A stretch of 64,000 nt of DNA from positions 3,348,001 to 3,412,000 of the forward strand of contig NZ_CP015243.1 of assembly GCF_001648175.1 (NCBI RefSeq), given 5' to 3'. The position numbers and the translations under genes were made by a program. The stretch's first letter is position 1; each line of letters begins with the position of its first letter. The DNA comes from Halotalea alkalilenta. Its GTDB lineage: Bacteria > Pseudomonadota > Gammaproteobacteria > Pseudomonadales > Halomonadaceae. Positions 27,718 to 36,585 of this stretch are shown piece after piece. The notes below the pieces were generated by a model. It saw only the letters and a list, made by a program, of their open reading frames with translations, was not told where the DNA came from and searched no databases.

Positions 27718-28509
27718 ATGAATCCAGCCGCACTGTGGCAGCAGGCCCGTGACGAAGCGATGGCAATCAGCCATCAGGAGCCGGAGCTCACGCCCTTGAT
27801 GCTCGGTGCGATTCTCGACCGCCCTTCGCTGGGCGCAGGTCTTGCGCATCGCCTGGGGCGTCGCCTCGCCCATCCCGATCTCGCCGCTGACCAGCTCACA
27901 TCGCTATTCGAGCAGCTGCTCGTCGGTCACGTCGAAATCGCCACGGGCATCGCGCTCGATCTCATCGCGATACTCGAACGCGACCCCTCGGTGCGCCAGG
28001 TCAGCGAAGCGCTGCTCTACCTGAAGGGATTCCACGCCCTCACCACCCACCGCTTCGCCCATGCGCTATGGCATGACGGCCGCCGGCAGATGGCGCGCTA
28101 TCTGCAAAGCCGCAGCTCTGAGGTGTTCCAGACCGACATCCATCCCGCGGCCAAAATCGGCAACGGCGTATTCATCGACCATGCCACCGGTGTGGTGATC
28201 GGTGAGACCGCGGAAATCGGCGACGACGTCTCGCTGCTCCAGGGCGTCACCCTGGGCGGCACCGGCAAGCAAAGCGGTGATCGCCACCCCAAGGTGCGCC
28301 GCGGCGTGCTGATCGGCGCCGGTGCCAAGGTGCTCGGCAACATCGAGATCGGCGTGGGCGCGCGGATCGGTGCGGGCTCGGTGGTGCTCGACCCGATACC
28401 GCCGCATACCACTGCGGTGGGCGTGCCGGCACGGGTCGTCGGCGCCGCCGGCTGCGCCGTCCCGGCGCAGCGGATGGATCATCGCCTCGACGGCTGCCGC
28501 ACCGATTGA
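27718..28509 (+). CDS. cysE: Serine O-acetyltransferase
   Basis: A 263-residue enzyme making O-acetylserine from serine and acetyl-CoA, the first step of cysteine synthesis. The N-terminal helical domain ([20 protein letters not shown]) is followed by the left-handed beta-helix ([19 protein letters not shown], then [20 protein letters not shown]). ATG 27718 is preferred to 27700 because GAGGAA lies eight bases before it. Two small hairpins, CTGCC/GGCAG at 27551-27566 and CCCGGTT/AACCGGG near 27577-27597, lie upstream. It converges on the GNAT gene with two bases between stops. Confidence 0.95.
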   Translation: MNPAALWQQARDEAMAISHQEPELTPLMLGAILDRPSLGAGLAHRLGRRLAHPDLAADQLTSLFEQLLVGHVEIATGIALDLIAILERDPSVRQVSEALLYLKGFHALTTHRFAHALWHDGRRQMARYLQSRSSEVFQTDIHPAAKIGNGVFIDHATGVVIGETAEIGDDVSLLQGVTLGGTGKQSGDRHPKVRRGVLIGAGAKVLGNIEIGVGARIGAGSVVLDPIPPHTTAVGVPARVVGAAGCAVPAQRMDHRLDGCRTD

Positions 28510-28511
28510 GC

Positions 28512-29054
28512 TCAGCGCGGCGCGCTGTCACCCGCGCCCAGCGGGCGCTGCATCAGCACGGTATCGAGCCAGACGCCGTGCTTCCAGCCCACCGAGCGCA
28601 GCGTACCGACCCGCTCGAAGCCTAGCTTCTCGTGCAGCCGGAGCGAGCCCAGGTTGGCGGAGTCACCAACCACTGCGATCATCTGCCGACCGCCCCTCTC
28701 CTGCGCGTCCTCTATCAGCCGGGTCATCAGCGCCTCCCCCACACCACGTCCGCGCCAGCGCGCATCGACGTAGACGGAGCTTTCGAGCGTGGACGAATAG
28801 GCCGGGCGCGTCCGATAGGCACCCGCATAGGCGTAGCCGACCGTCTCTCCGGCGCATCGCGCAACCCAATAGGGATGGTTCGCCTCGACGAGCTTGATCC
28901 AGCGCTGGCGCATTTCGGTCTCATCGGGCGGATCGAGTTCGAAACTTGCCCGCCCGTAGCGCACGGCCTCGGCATAGATCGCAGTGATCGCGGCGATGTC
29001 TTCGGCTTCACAGGGACGCAGGGAAAATCCAGTGGATGGATCGATGGCAAACAC
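28512..29054 (-). CDS. GNAT N-acetyltransferase, phosphinothricin/methionine-sulfoximine acetyltransferase type
   Basis: A 180-residue acetyltransferase with the family segments YGRASFELDPPDETEMRQRW, GYAYAGAYRTRPAY, ESSVYVDARWRGRGVGEALM (the acetyl-CoA pyrophosphate loop is RGRGVG) and LHEKLGFERVGTLRSVGWKH. Members acetylate methionine sulfone, methionine sulfoximine or phosphinothricin; the natural substrate here is unknown. It is divergent from the LysR regulator at 29162 with a 107-bp shared gap, so that regulator may control it. Confidence 0.88.
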   Translation of the reverse strand: MFAIDPSTGFSLRPCEAEDIAAITAIYAEAVRYGRASFELDPPDETEMRQRWIKLVEANHPYWVARCAGETVGYAYAGAYRTRPAYSSTLESSVYVDARWRGRGVGEALMTRLIEDAQERGGRQMIAVVGDSANLGSLRLHEKLGFERVGTLRSVGWKHGVWLDTVLMQRPLGAGDSAPR

Positions 29055-29161
29055 GACGGGCTCCTGGCGGTGAATCGATGGGCAAGCACAGGAGCAGGAT
29101 GCTGCTTCTTCAGCTCAAGAAGAAGGTTATCTTGGTTATGTCATCGATAAGGAAAACTTTG

Positions 29162-30052
29162 ATGAATAGCCTCGATCTCAACCAGCTGCGTACCTTCGTC
29201 GACGTGATCGAGCTTGGCAGCTTCTCCGCCGCCGCCGAGCATCGCGGGATCAGCCAGCCGGCGGTGAGCGCCCAGGTCCGCCAGCTCGAGCGCCGCCTCG
29301 GCGTACGCCTGATCGAACGCTCAGGCCGCCGTGCCCAGGCAACCGCCGCCGGTCAAGAGCTGCTGGTGCACGCCCAGCGGATCGCACAGGAGGTCGCCAG
29401 TACGCTCGAGACCCTGCTGCCGCACCGTGAAGGCACCCATGGCCGGATCCGGCTCGGCACCGGAGCCACCGCCTGCATCCATTTGCTGCCGCCGCTGCTC
29501 AAGCGGTTGAAGCAGCGGATGCCAGGACTCGAAATCACCGTGCGCGCCGGCAACACCCAGGAGATGCTCAAACAGCTCGAGAGCAACAGCCTCGATCTGG
29601 CCCTGGTCACTCTTCCCGCCGCCGGACGCAGCCTCGAGGTGATCGAGCTCTATCAGGACGAAATGGTCGCCGTGCTGCCGCTCAGCGAAGCCGGCGGTCT
29701 CGAGGCCCTCGATGCCGCGCGATTCCACCGCCAGCCGCTGATCCTCTACGAGAGCGCCGGCCATACTCGCCATCTGGTCGATCGCTGGTTCGCAGCCGCC
29801 GGAGAAAGCCCGAAGCCGAGCATGGAGCTCGGCAGCGTCGAAGCGATCAAGCGTTTGGTCGGCGCGGGACTCGGCTGGGCGATCCTTCCCCGCCTGGCAC
29901 TGCCGCCCGAGGGACGAGATGCAGAGATCGAGGGGCTCCCCCTCTCTCCACCGCTGATGCGCTCGCTCGGGCTGGTGATGCGTCGAGACAAGCGTTCGAG
30001 CCGAGCGCTGTACGAGACCGTCGAGGCGCTGCTTTCACTGCGCACCTGTTGA
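29162..30052 (+). CDS. LysR family transcriptional regulator
   Basis: A 296-residue LysR protein: winged-helix N-terminus (LDLNQLRTFVDVIELGSFSA, then GISQPAVSAQVRQLERRLG) and a periplasmic-binding-like effector domain from about residue 90 (GRIRLGTGATACIHLLPPLL). ATG 29162 is chosen because it begins the conserved LysR N-terminus; upstream in-frame starts would add about 42 unrelated residues. It is divergent from the GNAT gene, the usual arrangement for a LysR regulator and its target. Effector unknown. Confidence 0.92.
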   Translation: MNSLDLNQLRTFVDVIELGSFSAAAEHRGISQPAVSAQVRQLERRLGVRLIERSGRRAQATAAGQELLVHAQRIAQEVASTLETLLPHREGTHGRIRLGTGATACIHLLPPLLKRLKQRMPGLEITVRAGNTQEMLKQLESNSLDLALVTLPAAGRSLEVIELYQDEMVAVLPLSEAGGLEALDAARFHRQPLILYESAGHTRHLVDRWFAAAGESPKPSMELGSVEAIKRLVGAGLGWAILPRLALPPEGRDAEIEGLPLSPPLMRSLGLVMRRDKRSSRALYETVEALLSLRTC

Positions 30053-30099
30053 GCCACGACGCCCGCCGCGTACGCTATCCGGAGACGAAAACCAGAAAC

Positions 30100-30130
30100 G
30101 AAAAAAGGAACCGAGCTTTCGCTCGATTCC
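30100..30130 (-). terminator. Intrinsic terminator of tRNA-Ser
   Basis: Minus strand GGAATCGAGC-GAAA-GCTCGGTTCC (30107-30130) is followed by a T6 run (complement of 30101-30106). It lies 13 bp after the tRNA 3' end and may also act on the convergent LysR transcript. Confidence 0.9.
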
Positions 30131-30143
30131 TCTTCGATATTCG

Positions 30144-30231
30144 TGGCGGAGAGGGAGGGATTCGAACCCTCGAAGCCTTGCGACTTACACACTTTCCAGG
30201 CGTGCTCCTTCGACCACTCGGACACCTCTCC
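30144..30231 (-). tRNA. tRNA-Ser (anticodon GGA)
   Basis: An 88-nt class II tRNA with encoded CCA (30144-30146). The acceptor GGAGAGG pairs with CCTCTCC, the anticodon loop is CTGGAAA, a long variable arm follows and the T loop is GGTTCGAATCC. It decodes UCC/UCU. Confidence 0.97.
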
Positions 30232-30271
30232 TGCACTCGCTGCGTTTCAAGCTGCGACGAGAACGGCGCAC

Positions 30272-30300
30272 ACTCTATCCGTTGCTCCTCGGTTTTGCAA
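30272..30300 (-). promoter_or_regulatory. tRNA-Ser promoter
   Basis: Minus strand TTGCAA (30295-30300), a 17-bp spacer and TAGAGT (30272-30277), followed by a GC-rich discriminator GTGCGCCG. This is typical of stringently controlled stable-RNA promoters; it lies 40 bp before the tRNA. Confidence 0.75.
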
Positions 30301-30313
30301 GCGATTCAATCAG

Positions 30314-31684
30314 CTACCGCGTGGGCGGCGCGCTTTGGGCAAGCGGGAGGACGACACTGGCGCGCAGCCCCTGGGGCTTGGCATCGTCGAGGGTGAGGTT
30401 TCCCCCGTAGAGCAGCACCAGCTCATCGACGATCGCTAGGCCGAGCCCCGAGCCGGGCTGGCGTTCGTCGAGCCGCGCACCACGCGCCATGACTCGCCCA
30501 CGCGCCTCGCCACTCATCCCCGGCCCATCGTCTTCGACCTCGATCAGGCAGCGGCCTCCCTGCTCGGTCACCCGCAGCAGCACCCGTCCGTCCGCCCAGT
30601 GGACGGCATTCTCGAGCAGGTTGCCGATCACCTCCTGGAAGTCATGGGCATCCATGCGCACCTCGAGCCCCTCGCCCAGCTCGACGTGCAGCGCGATGCC
30701 GCGGCGTTCGGCGATGCGCCGCAGGCCCTGCACGATCGGCGCCAGCGCCGGCGCCACAGTGGCGCGCTGGCCCAAGGTGGTGGCACCCGCCGCGGAGGCG
30801 CGAGCCAGGTGATGGCGCACTGCCGCATCGATCCTCGCGAGCTCGTCGCCGATCGCGCGCCGGGCGTCGGGCTCGAGCCGTTCGGCATGCATGCCGAGCA
30901 CGCTGATCGGCGTCTTCAGCGCATGGGCGAGGTTGCCCGCAGCGGCACGCCCATGTTCGATCAGCCGCCGGTCACGGGCGAGCACCTCGTTCATCGCCCG
31001 AGCGACGCCGGCAAGCTCCGCCGGCGCCTGGTCGTCGAGCCTGTCGCTGTCGCCGCGCTCGACCGCCTTGAGTTCGCGCTGCAGTTCGCGCAGCGGCCTC
31101 AGTCCGAGCCGTACGAGCAGGTAGAGCCCAACCAGCAGCAGCAGGCCAAAACCAAGCAGGGCAAAGCCGATCAGCCGCTTGAAGCGACCGATGTCGGCTT
31201 CAAGATCGCCAACCGAGGCGGCCACCGCGACGCGCAAGGGCCGCTCGATGCCCGCGATCCGAAGCTCGAGGCTGGCGACGCGCAGCCGCTGTCCCTGCGG
31301 GCCGTCGAGCTCCCCGCGGGGATCGATATCGTCGAGGGCGAGCCGCTGGTCCCAGAGCGAACGCGATACGCTCGACCCACCCTCGCCATCGATCTGCCAG
31401 TACCAGCCCGAGTAGATCCGCTCGAAGCGGGGATCGTTCAGGCTCCGTCTCAGCCCGGGGGTCGATGCGCCAGGCAGGTATTCGACGTTGGCGGCGACCA
31501 GGTCGAGGGTAGCGCCTAGATGATCATCGAAGGCATCGCTCACCGCGCGCTGGAAACCGTAGGAGAGCAGCATACCGAGCAGCGGCAGCACCGCGAGGGT
31601 CAGCAGCAGCGAACCGATCAGCAACCGTGTCGAGAGCGCGCGCGGCGCGCGCGTCCGGCGTGCGCCGCGCACGCCCTCAGTCAC
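30314..31684 (-). CDS. Sensor histidine kinase of a two-component system (456 aa)
   Basis: TM1 (about residues 20-42) and TM2 (172-192) enclose a periplasmic sensor domain, followed by HAMP and a dimerisation box with H254 in NLAHALKTPIS. The ATPase core has NLLENAVHWADGR (N box), EVEDDGPGMSG and GSGLGLAIVDELV (G boxes). It autophosphorylates and passes phosphate to the adjacent regulator, whose gene it overlaps by eight bases. The architecture resembles PhoQ-like kinases. The PepSY genes upstream suggest an envelope signal; the ligand is unknown. Confidence 0.93.
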   Translation of the reverse strand: MTEGVRGARRTRAPRALSTRLLIGSLLLTLAVLPLLGMLLSYGFQRAVSDAFDDHLGATLDLVAANVEYLPGASTPGLRRSLNDPRFERIYSGWYWQIDGEGGSSVSRSLWDQRLALDDIDPRGELDGPQGQRLRVASLELRIAGIERPLRVAVAASVGDLEADIGRFKRLIGFALLGFGLLLLVGLYLLVRLGLRPLRELQRELKAVERGDSDRLDDQAPAELAGVARAMNEVLARDRRLIEHGRAAAGNLAHALKTPISVLGMHAERLEPDARRAIGDELARIDAAVRHHLARASAAGATTLGQRATVAPALAPIVQGLRRIAERRGIALHVELGEGLEVRMDAHDFQEVIGNLLENAVHWADGRVLLRVTEQGGRCLIEVEDDGPGMSGEARGRVMARGARLDERQPGSGLGLAIVDELVLLYGGNLTLDDAKPQGLRASVVLPLAQSAPPTR

Positions 31685-32339
31685 CCTCGGTCAACCGATA
31701 GCCCTGGCCGCGCACGGTCTCGATGCAGCCGTGGCCGAGCTTGCGTCTCAGCCGGCTGATCTGGACATCGATCACGTTGGAGTCCGGCGCTTGATCGCGA
31801 TCGTAGACATGTTCGCTGAGTTCACTGCGCGAGACGATCCTCGGTGCGGCATGAAGCAGGTAGGAGATCAGCCGCTGCTCCTGGGCGGAGAGCGCGATCG
31901 GCCTGCCGGTCAGGGTCAAGCTGCCGGTATGGGTGTCGAGACTGAGTTCGCCAAGACGCAGGACCGGGTGCGCATGGCCATGGCTGCGGCGTACCAGGGC
32001 ACGCAAACGGAACAGGATCTCACCGGTCTCGAACGGCTTGGTGACGTAGTCGTCGGCCCCGGCGGAAAACCCCGCCGCCTTGTCCGACCAACGATCTCGC
32101 GCGGTGAGCACCAGTACCGGCAGCTCGATGCCCCGCTCCCGCCACTCGCCCAGCCAGCGGGTGCCATCGCCGTCGGGCAGGCCGAGATCCAGCACCACGG
32201 CGTCATAGGTTTCGGTATCGATCAAATAGTCGGCACTGCGCCCATCGAACGACTGCTCGACCAGCACGCCCGCCTGCTTGAGCGACGCCGCCAGGGCATC
32301 GCTGAGCGCAATGTCATCCTCGACCAGCAGTATCTTCAA
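31677..32339 (-). CDS. OmpR/PhoB family response regulator
   Basis: A 220-residue regulator: receiver domain with the acidic pocket EDD near residue 7 and phospho-acceptor D51 (VVLDLGLPDGDG), the conserved K in YVTKPFE, and a C-terminal winged helix (SNVIDVQISRLRRKLGHGCI). It overlaps the kinase gene by eight bases and lies 41 bp downstream of a PepSY gene, so the three form one operon. The 11-bp-period direct repeat at 32762-32780 is a plausible binding site. Confidence 0.94.
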   Translation of the reverse strand: MKILLVEDDIALSDALAASLKQAGVLVEQSFDGRSADYLIDTETYDAVVLDLGLPDGDGTRWLGEWRERGIELPVLVLTARDRWSDKAAGFSAGADDYVTKPFETGEILFRLRALVRRSHGHAHPVLRLGELSLDTHTGSLTLTGRPIALSAQEQRLISYLLHAAPRIVSRSELSEHVYDRDQAPDSNVIDVQISRLRRKLGHGCIETVRGQGYRLTEGD

Positions 32340-32380
32340 AGGGCCCTCCTAGGCCGCTGCCCACCGTCCGCCGCGGCGGG

Positions 32381-32701
32381 TCAACGCCGCCGCATCGCCT
32401 CGATGTCGACACCCTCGATGCCGATCAGCCGGCCGCTTTCGGCGTCGAACTCGAATTCGACCCGCTGGTTCAGCTCGCCCAGCATCTCGATCTCATAGAC
32501 CAGCCGCCCATCTTCGCGATCGAGCTCGACCTCGATGACCCGACCGACGTAGTGACGATCGAGCCAATCGAGCAGCTCCGACAAGGGAACGACACGCCCT
32601 TCGCGCACTGCCTCGTGAAGCGACTGCCAATCGTCGGCGTAGGCTGCGCCGCTTAACGACAGCACGAGCGCCAAAGCGCCGGCGCGCAGGACTCGGGACA
32701 T
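32381..32701 (-). CDS. Small exported PepSY-domain protein
   Basis: ATG 32701 gives a signal peptide (MSRVLRAGALALVLSLSGAA, cleavage near AYADD) and a mature protein of about 83 residues with a PepSY-like core (IEVELDREDGRLVYEIEMLG, then EFDAESGRLIGIEG). Such proteins often sit next to PhoPQ-like two-component systems and are thought to act in the periplasm, perhaps as protease inhibitors or sensor modulators. First gene of the PepSY-regulator-kinase operon and divergent from a second PepSY-type gene. Confidence 0.82.
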   Translation of the reverse strand: MSRVLRAGALALVLSLSGAAYADDWQSLHEAVREGRVVPLSELLDWLDRHYVGRVIEVELDREDGRLVYEIEMLGELNQRVEFEFDAESGRLIGIEGVDIEAMRRR

Positions 32702-32761
32702 AGAATGCTCGCCAGGGCGGTCGGTGGATGGAAGGTAGGTCTTCACTTTACCCGGGGAAAG

Positions 32762-32780
32762 ATGAACGGCAAATGAACGG
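32762..32780. promoter_or_regulatory. Tandem direct repeat, likely response-regulator box
   Basis: ATGAACGG occurs at 32762-32769 and again at 32773-32780, a period of 11 bp (one helical turn). It lies in the 183-bp gap between the divergent PepSY genes. OmpR-family regulators typically bind such head-to-tail repeats, so autoregulation and co-control of both PepSY genes is likely. Confidence 0.6.
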
Positions 32781-32884
32781 CGCGTTCAGGCCCCGGACAG
32801 TTGGGGTGGTTTAAAAAGGAGACCACTGGGTGGCGAAGCTGCCGCTCTTTTCAACGCAACGTATCCAGATACCAGGAGCCAATC

Positions 32885-33358
32885 ATGCAGATCAAACCTT
32901 TCATCTACGCCCTCGTCATCCCCGCCACCCTTGGCGTCTCGAGCCTCGCCCAGGCCGATGGCGAGATCCCCTACGAGCGCCTCGGCAGCCTGCTCGACCA
33001 GGCCGAAGGTTTCGGCTTCGTCGGTTTCGAGGAGATCAGCGTCGATGACCGCACCAAGCTCGAGATCGAGGGCTGGAGAGCCGACGGCTGGAAGCTCGAG
33101 CTTGAAGTGATGATCGACGACGGGCGCCAGATCAAGGAGTCGATGCGCGAAGCGAGCGCACCTGCCTGGGCGCTCAGCCGGGAACGCCTCAACGCGGCGC
33201 TCGAGGCCGGGCGCAGCGCGGGAGTCACCCACTTCTCCCAGCTCGAGGTCGACCGTGACGGCTACGTCGAGGTCGAGGGCCGCGACGACGGCGGACGGGA
33301 GATCGAGGTGCGCCTGAACAGCACGGACTTCTCGGTGATCCGCATCGAGCGCGACTGA
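32885..33358 (+). CDS. Exported PepSY-type protein (157 aa)
   Basis: The start at 32885 gives a signal peptide (MQIKPFIYALVIPATLGVSS, cleavage near AQADG). The mature part appears to contain two related PepSY-like repeats: GFVGFEEISVDDRTKLEIEG and GVTHFSQLEVDRDGYVEVEG, each followed by a W/D-rich strand and a basic end. Probably periplasmic. It is divergent from the PepSY-two-component operon and shares its direct-repeat control region. A perfect hairpin follows at 33367-33393. Function is inferred only from domain type and context. Confidence 0.75.
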   Translation: MQIKPFIYALVIPATLGVSSLAQADGEIPYERLGSLLDQAEGFGFVGFEEISVDDRTKLEIEGWRADGWKLELEVMIDDGRQIKESMREASAPAWALSRERLNAALEAGRSAGVTHFSQLEVDRDGYVEVEGRDDGGREIEVRLNSTDFSVIRIERD

Positions 33359-33366
33359 GTCACTCA

Positions 33367-33393
33367 GGCCTCGCGGGACGACTCCGCGAGGCC
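33367..33393. terminator. Hairpin between convergent genes
   Basis: GGCCTCGCGG (33367-33376) pairs perfectly with CCGCGAGGCC (33384-33393) around a 7-nt loop. It sits between the PepSY-type gene and the convergent nitroreductase. No U-run, so possibly bidirectional but weak. Confidence 0.55.
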
Positions 33394-33412
33394 GCGGAGT
33401 CTGCTTCGAAGC

Positions 33413-33970
33413 TCAGTCCCAGCGTTCGATGAAATCGGCAGGGTCGAGGACCGGCAGACGCTTGTCACGCCCGGTCTTGTGGCCGATATAGAGGAAGCCG
33501 ACCAGCTCATCGACCGGGCTCAGGCCGAAGCCCTCGCGCACGATCGGATGGTGGGCGAAGTCGCCGGTGCGCCACATCGCGCCCAATCCCTCGAGCTGGG
33601 CGGCGTAGAGCATCGCGTGCGCCGCGCAGCCGGCAGAGACCACCTGCTCGACTCGCGGCACCTTGGCATTGTCCACGACCTTGGCGATCACCGCGATGAT
33701 CAAGGGCGCGCGCAGCGCCTTCTGGCGGATCGAGTCCAGCTTGCCTTCCGAGACATCGGGCTTGCGCGCGCGTTCGGCGCGGGCACACAGCTCGCCAAGC
33801 CGCGCACGTCCCTCACCCACGATCTCGACGAATCGCCAGGGAGTCAGCCCCTTGTGGTCCGGTGCGCGCAGCGCGGCGCGGTAGAGCGTGTCGAGCTGGC
33901 TCGCCTCGGGGGCCGGGCCTTCGAGCTTGCCGTGGGAATTACGCTCGAGCAGCAGCGTCCTGGCATCCAT
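33413..33970 (-). CDS. Nitroreductase family protein (YdjA type)
   Basis: A 185-residue FMN-dependent oxidoreductase with the short YdjA-like layout: RAALRAPDHKGLTPWRFVEI near residue 31, a central LDSIRQKALRAPLIIAVIAK and the C-terminal LVGFLYIGHKTG. Dimeric NAD(P)H-dependent enzymes of this group reduce nitro or quinone compounds; the physiological substrate is unknown. It lies 42 bp downstream of queF on the minus strand... the reading order is nitroreductase then queF, so the two could share a transcript. Confidence 0.88.
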   Translation of the reverse strand: MDARTLLLERNSHGKLEGPAPEASQLDTLYRAALRAPDHKGLTPWRFVEIVGEGRARLGELCARAERARKPDVSEGKLDSIRQKALRAPLIIAVIAKVVDNAKVPRVEQVVSAGCAAHAMLYAAQLEGLGAMWRTGDFAHHPIVREGFGLSPVDELVGFLYIGHKTGRDKRLPVLDPADFIERWD

Positions 33971-34012
33971 CCTTCGTCTCCATCCTCGGAGCGGGCATTC
34001 GCCCGCTGCAGG

Positions 34013-34867
34013 TTATTGGCGCGTCATCCGGGCATCGAGCCAGGCGGGGTCGAGCGCATCGCGCGACGTGGCGCGACAGGGGTTGATATCGAGACCGCCT
34101 CGTCGCGTGTAGCGAGCCATCACCGCGAGCCGCTCCGGGCGGGCGCGCTCGAGCAAATCGAGGAAGATCCGCTCGACGCAGTGCTCGTGGAAATCCTGGT
34201 GGTTGCGATAGGACACCAGGTAGGCGAGCAAGGTCTCGGCGACCAGGCGAGGCCCGCGATAGCGCACGACCACGCTGCCCCAGTCGGGCTGGCCGGTGAC
34301 CGGACAGTTGGACTTGAGCAGATGCGAATGGAGCGTCTCCTCGACCACCTCATCCTCTACGCAGCGCAGCAGCGCCGGATTCGGCGAATAATCCTCGATC
34401 TCGACATCGAACCCATCGATGCAGCTTCCCGGCAGACGCACGGTGGCCAGTGCCGGGTCATCGACGCCGAACAGCGCCACCTCGACCTGCGCCCCCGCGG
34501 CCTGGCTCAGGTCGCGATGCAGCAGCGCCGCGACCTCCGCCTCGTGGGCATGACGCATCTGATTGAAACCGTTGAGATACAGCTTCCACGACTTCGACTC
34601 GATCAGGTTGGGTGAGTTCGCAGGTACGGTGAAACGCGCGAGTCTCACCACCGGCTTGCCGCGCGGGTCCAGCCAGGAGAGCTCGAAGGCCTGCCACTGG
34701 TCCAGCCCGACGAACGGCAGCGCCGCACCGGGGGCCAGGCCCAGCCCGACGCGATTGGCGGCACGGGGGATAGGAAACAGAAGCCCCGCATCGTAGCGCT
34801 CGGGATAGCTCGATGCGTGACCGAGCGGGGCGTCATCGAGCCCTGCGTGTGTTGCATGATCGTTCAT
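34013..34867 (-). CDS. queF: NADPH-dependent 7-cyano-7-deazaguanine reductase (long QueF)
   Basis: A 284-residue enzyme reducing preQ0 to preQ1 in queuosine synthesis. The active-site Cys lies in LKSNCPVTGQPDWGS, the QueF motif in ESKSWKLYLNGFNQ, and substrate residues in FHEHCVERIF. Length matches the two-domain E. coli type. The open frame continues upstream into the permease gene in another frame; the true start is ATG 34867, which overlaps the permease stop as ATGA. Confidence 0.95.
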   Translation of the reverse strand: MNDHATHAGLDDAPLGHASSYPERYDAGLLFPIPRAANRVGLGLAPGAALPFVGLDQWQAFELSWLDPRGKPVVRLARFTVPANSPNLIESKSWKLYLNGFNQMRHAHEAEVAALLHRDLSQAAGAQVEVALFGVDDPALATVRLPGSCIDGFDVEIEDYSPNPALLRCVEDEVVEETLHSHLLKSNCPVTGQPDWGSVVVRYRGPRLVAETLLAYLVSYRNHQDFHEHCVERIFLDLLERARPERLAVMARYTRRGGLDINPCRATSRDALDPAWLDARMTRQ

Positions 34868-35640
34868 CAATGACGAATCCCCTTGCCACGGTTGAGCATG
34901 CGCAGCGCCACGGCGAAGAACAGCACGTTGAACCCGACGATCGCCACCAGCGCCCAGCCCACCGCGATGTCGGAGACTCCGAGGATACCGAAGCGGAAGG
35001 TATTGACCATGTAGAGGATCGGGTTGAGCAGCGAGACGTGCTGCCAGAACTCGGGCAGGGTGTGGATCGAGTAGAACACCCCACCGAGATAGGTCAACGG
35101 GGTGAGCACGAAGATCGGCACGATCGAGATATCGTCGAACTTGTTCGCCATCAGCGCATTGATGAAGCCGCCGATAGAGAACAGCGTCGCGGTGAGCACC
35201 ACCACCAGGCAGGTGAGCAGCGGATGGGCCACCTCCAGCCGGGTGAAGAACATCGACACCAGGGTGACGATCAGGCCGACAAGCAGGCCTCGAGCAGCAC
35301 CGCCGGCGATGAAGCCGGTGAGGATGGTCCAGCCCGGCATCGGCGAGACGATCAGCTCCTCGACCGAGCGCTGGAACTTGTTGCCGAAGAACGACGAAGC
35401 GACGTTGGAGTAGCTGTTGGTGATCACCGACATCATGATCAGACCCGGTACGATGTAGTCGATGTAGTCGAAACCATCCATCTCGCCGACCCTCGAACCG
35501 ATCAGGTTGCCGAAGATCAGGAAGTACATCGCCATGGTGATCGAGGGTGGCAGCAGGGTCTGCGGCCAGATCCGCATGAAGCGGCGAATCTCGCGCACCA
35601 CGATGGTCCATAGCGCGATCAAGGTCTGCTGTGCATTCAC
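34867..35640 (-). CDS. ABC-2 type transporter permease (YadH-like)
   Basis: A 257-residue inner-membrane protein with six predicted helices; it begins MNAQQTLIALWTIVVREIRR and contains the family segments ITMAMYFLIFGNLIGSRVGE and LTYLGGVFYSIHTLPEFWQH. It forms an exporter with the ATPase encoded immediately upstream (stop and start codons adjacent). YadGH-type exporters have no firmly known substrate; polysaccharide or drug export has been suggested for the family. It is translationally coupled to queF downstream. Confidence 0.92.
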   Translation of the reverse strand: MNAQQTLIALWTIVVREIRRFMRIWPQTLLPPSITMAMYFLIFGNLIGSRVGEMDGFDYIDYIVPGLIMMSVITNSYSNVASSFFGNKFQRSVEELIVSPMPGWTILTGFIAGGAARGLLVGLIVTLVSMFFTRLEVAHPLLTCLVVVLTATLFSIGGFINALMANKFDDISIVPIFVLTPLTYLGGVFYSIHTLPEFWQHVSLLNPILYMVNTFRFGILGVSDIAVGWALVAIVGFNVLFFAVALRMLNRGKGIRH

Positions 35641-36585
35641 TTAGCGAATTCCTCCCTTACCACCCTGCTTGTCCTCGACCAGCGCGACGAACAGCTCTTC
35701 GAGTCGGTTGGCGCGGTTGCGCATCGACACCACCTCTATGCCTTGGGCGGTGAGCGCGGCGAAGGCGTCGTTGATTCGCTGGCCCCGGCTCACCGACAGG
35801 CTGAGCTGCGACGGGTCGAGGCGCGCGACCGCGAAGCCTTCGATCTCGGGCACGCTTTCCAGCGGAGCTGCGAGATCGAGCACGAAGGTCTCGACATCGA
35901 GCTGGCCGAGCAGCGCACGCATGCTGGTGTTCTCGACGATTTCGCCGCGGTTGATGATCGCGATGTTGCGACAGAGGCTCTCGGCCTCCTCCAGGTAGTG
36001 GGTGGTGAGGATGATCGTGGTCCCCTCCTCCCGATTGATCCGCTGCATGTATTCCCACATGCTGCGGCGCAGTTCGATGTCGACCCCGGCGGTCGGCTCG
36101 TCGAGGATCAAAAGCCGCGGCTGATGGATCAAGGCCCGCGCGATCATCAGCCGGCGCTTCATCCCTCCCGAGAGCATCCGCGCGGGTGTATCGCGCTTGT
36201 CGGCGAGCCCGAGGTCCTCGAGCAGCTGGCGCGCGCGCGGCTTGGCCCGCTTGAGCGGGATGCCGTAGTAGCCGGCCTGGGCGAGGACGATGTCCTCGAC
36301 CTTCTCGAACTGGTTGAAATTGAACTCCTGGGGCACCACGCCGAGGGCGTACTTGGCCTTGGAGAAGTCGCGATCGATATCGATGCCGAAGATTTCCACC
36401 TTCCCCGCGGTCTTGTTGACCAGCGAGCAGATGATCCCCAGCGTGGTCGATTTCCCGGCCCCGTTGGGACCGAGCAGGGCGAAGAAATCGCCATCGGCGA
36501 CTTCGAGATCGATACCCTTGAGCGCTTGATGATGATTGGCGTAGACCTTGGTCAGGCCACGGATCGAAAGGGCTGGAGCCGCCAT
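35641..36585 (-). CDS. ABC transporter ATP-binding protein (YadG-like)
   Basis: A 314-residue ATPase: Walker A GPNGAGKSTT near residues 39-48, Q loop in GVVPQEFNFNQF, signature LSGGMKRRLMIARAL, Walker B LLILDEPTAGVD and the H loop LTTHYLEEAE. It powers the YadH-like permease. The last 80 residues form the usual accessory domain. First gene of the operon with the permease and queF; about 230 bp upstream is the tRNA-Glu gene on the same strand, ended by its own terminator at 36756. Confidence 0.95.
   Translation of the reverse strand: MAAPALSIRGLTKVYANHHQALKGIDLEVADGDFFALLGPNGAGKSTTLGIICSLVNKTAGKVEIFGIDIDRDFSKAKYALGVVPQEFNFNQFEKVEDIVLAQAGYYGIPLKRAKPRARQLLEDLGLADKRDTPARMLSGGMKRRLMIARALIHQPRLLILDEPTAGVDIELRRSMWEYMQRINREEGTTIILTTHYLEEAESLCRNIAIINRGEIVENTSMRALLGQLDVETFVLDLAAPLESVPEIEGFAVARLDPSQLSLSVSRGQRINDAFAALTAQGIEVVSMRNRANRLEELFVALVEDKQGGKGGIR

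Noticed and set aside
34868..35611. Apparent extension of queF far upstream, giving a 532-codon fusion-like frame
   Set aside because: The upstream portion overlaps the YadH-like permease in another frame and has no QueF similarity; the ATG at 34867 gives the normal long QueF length.
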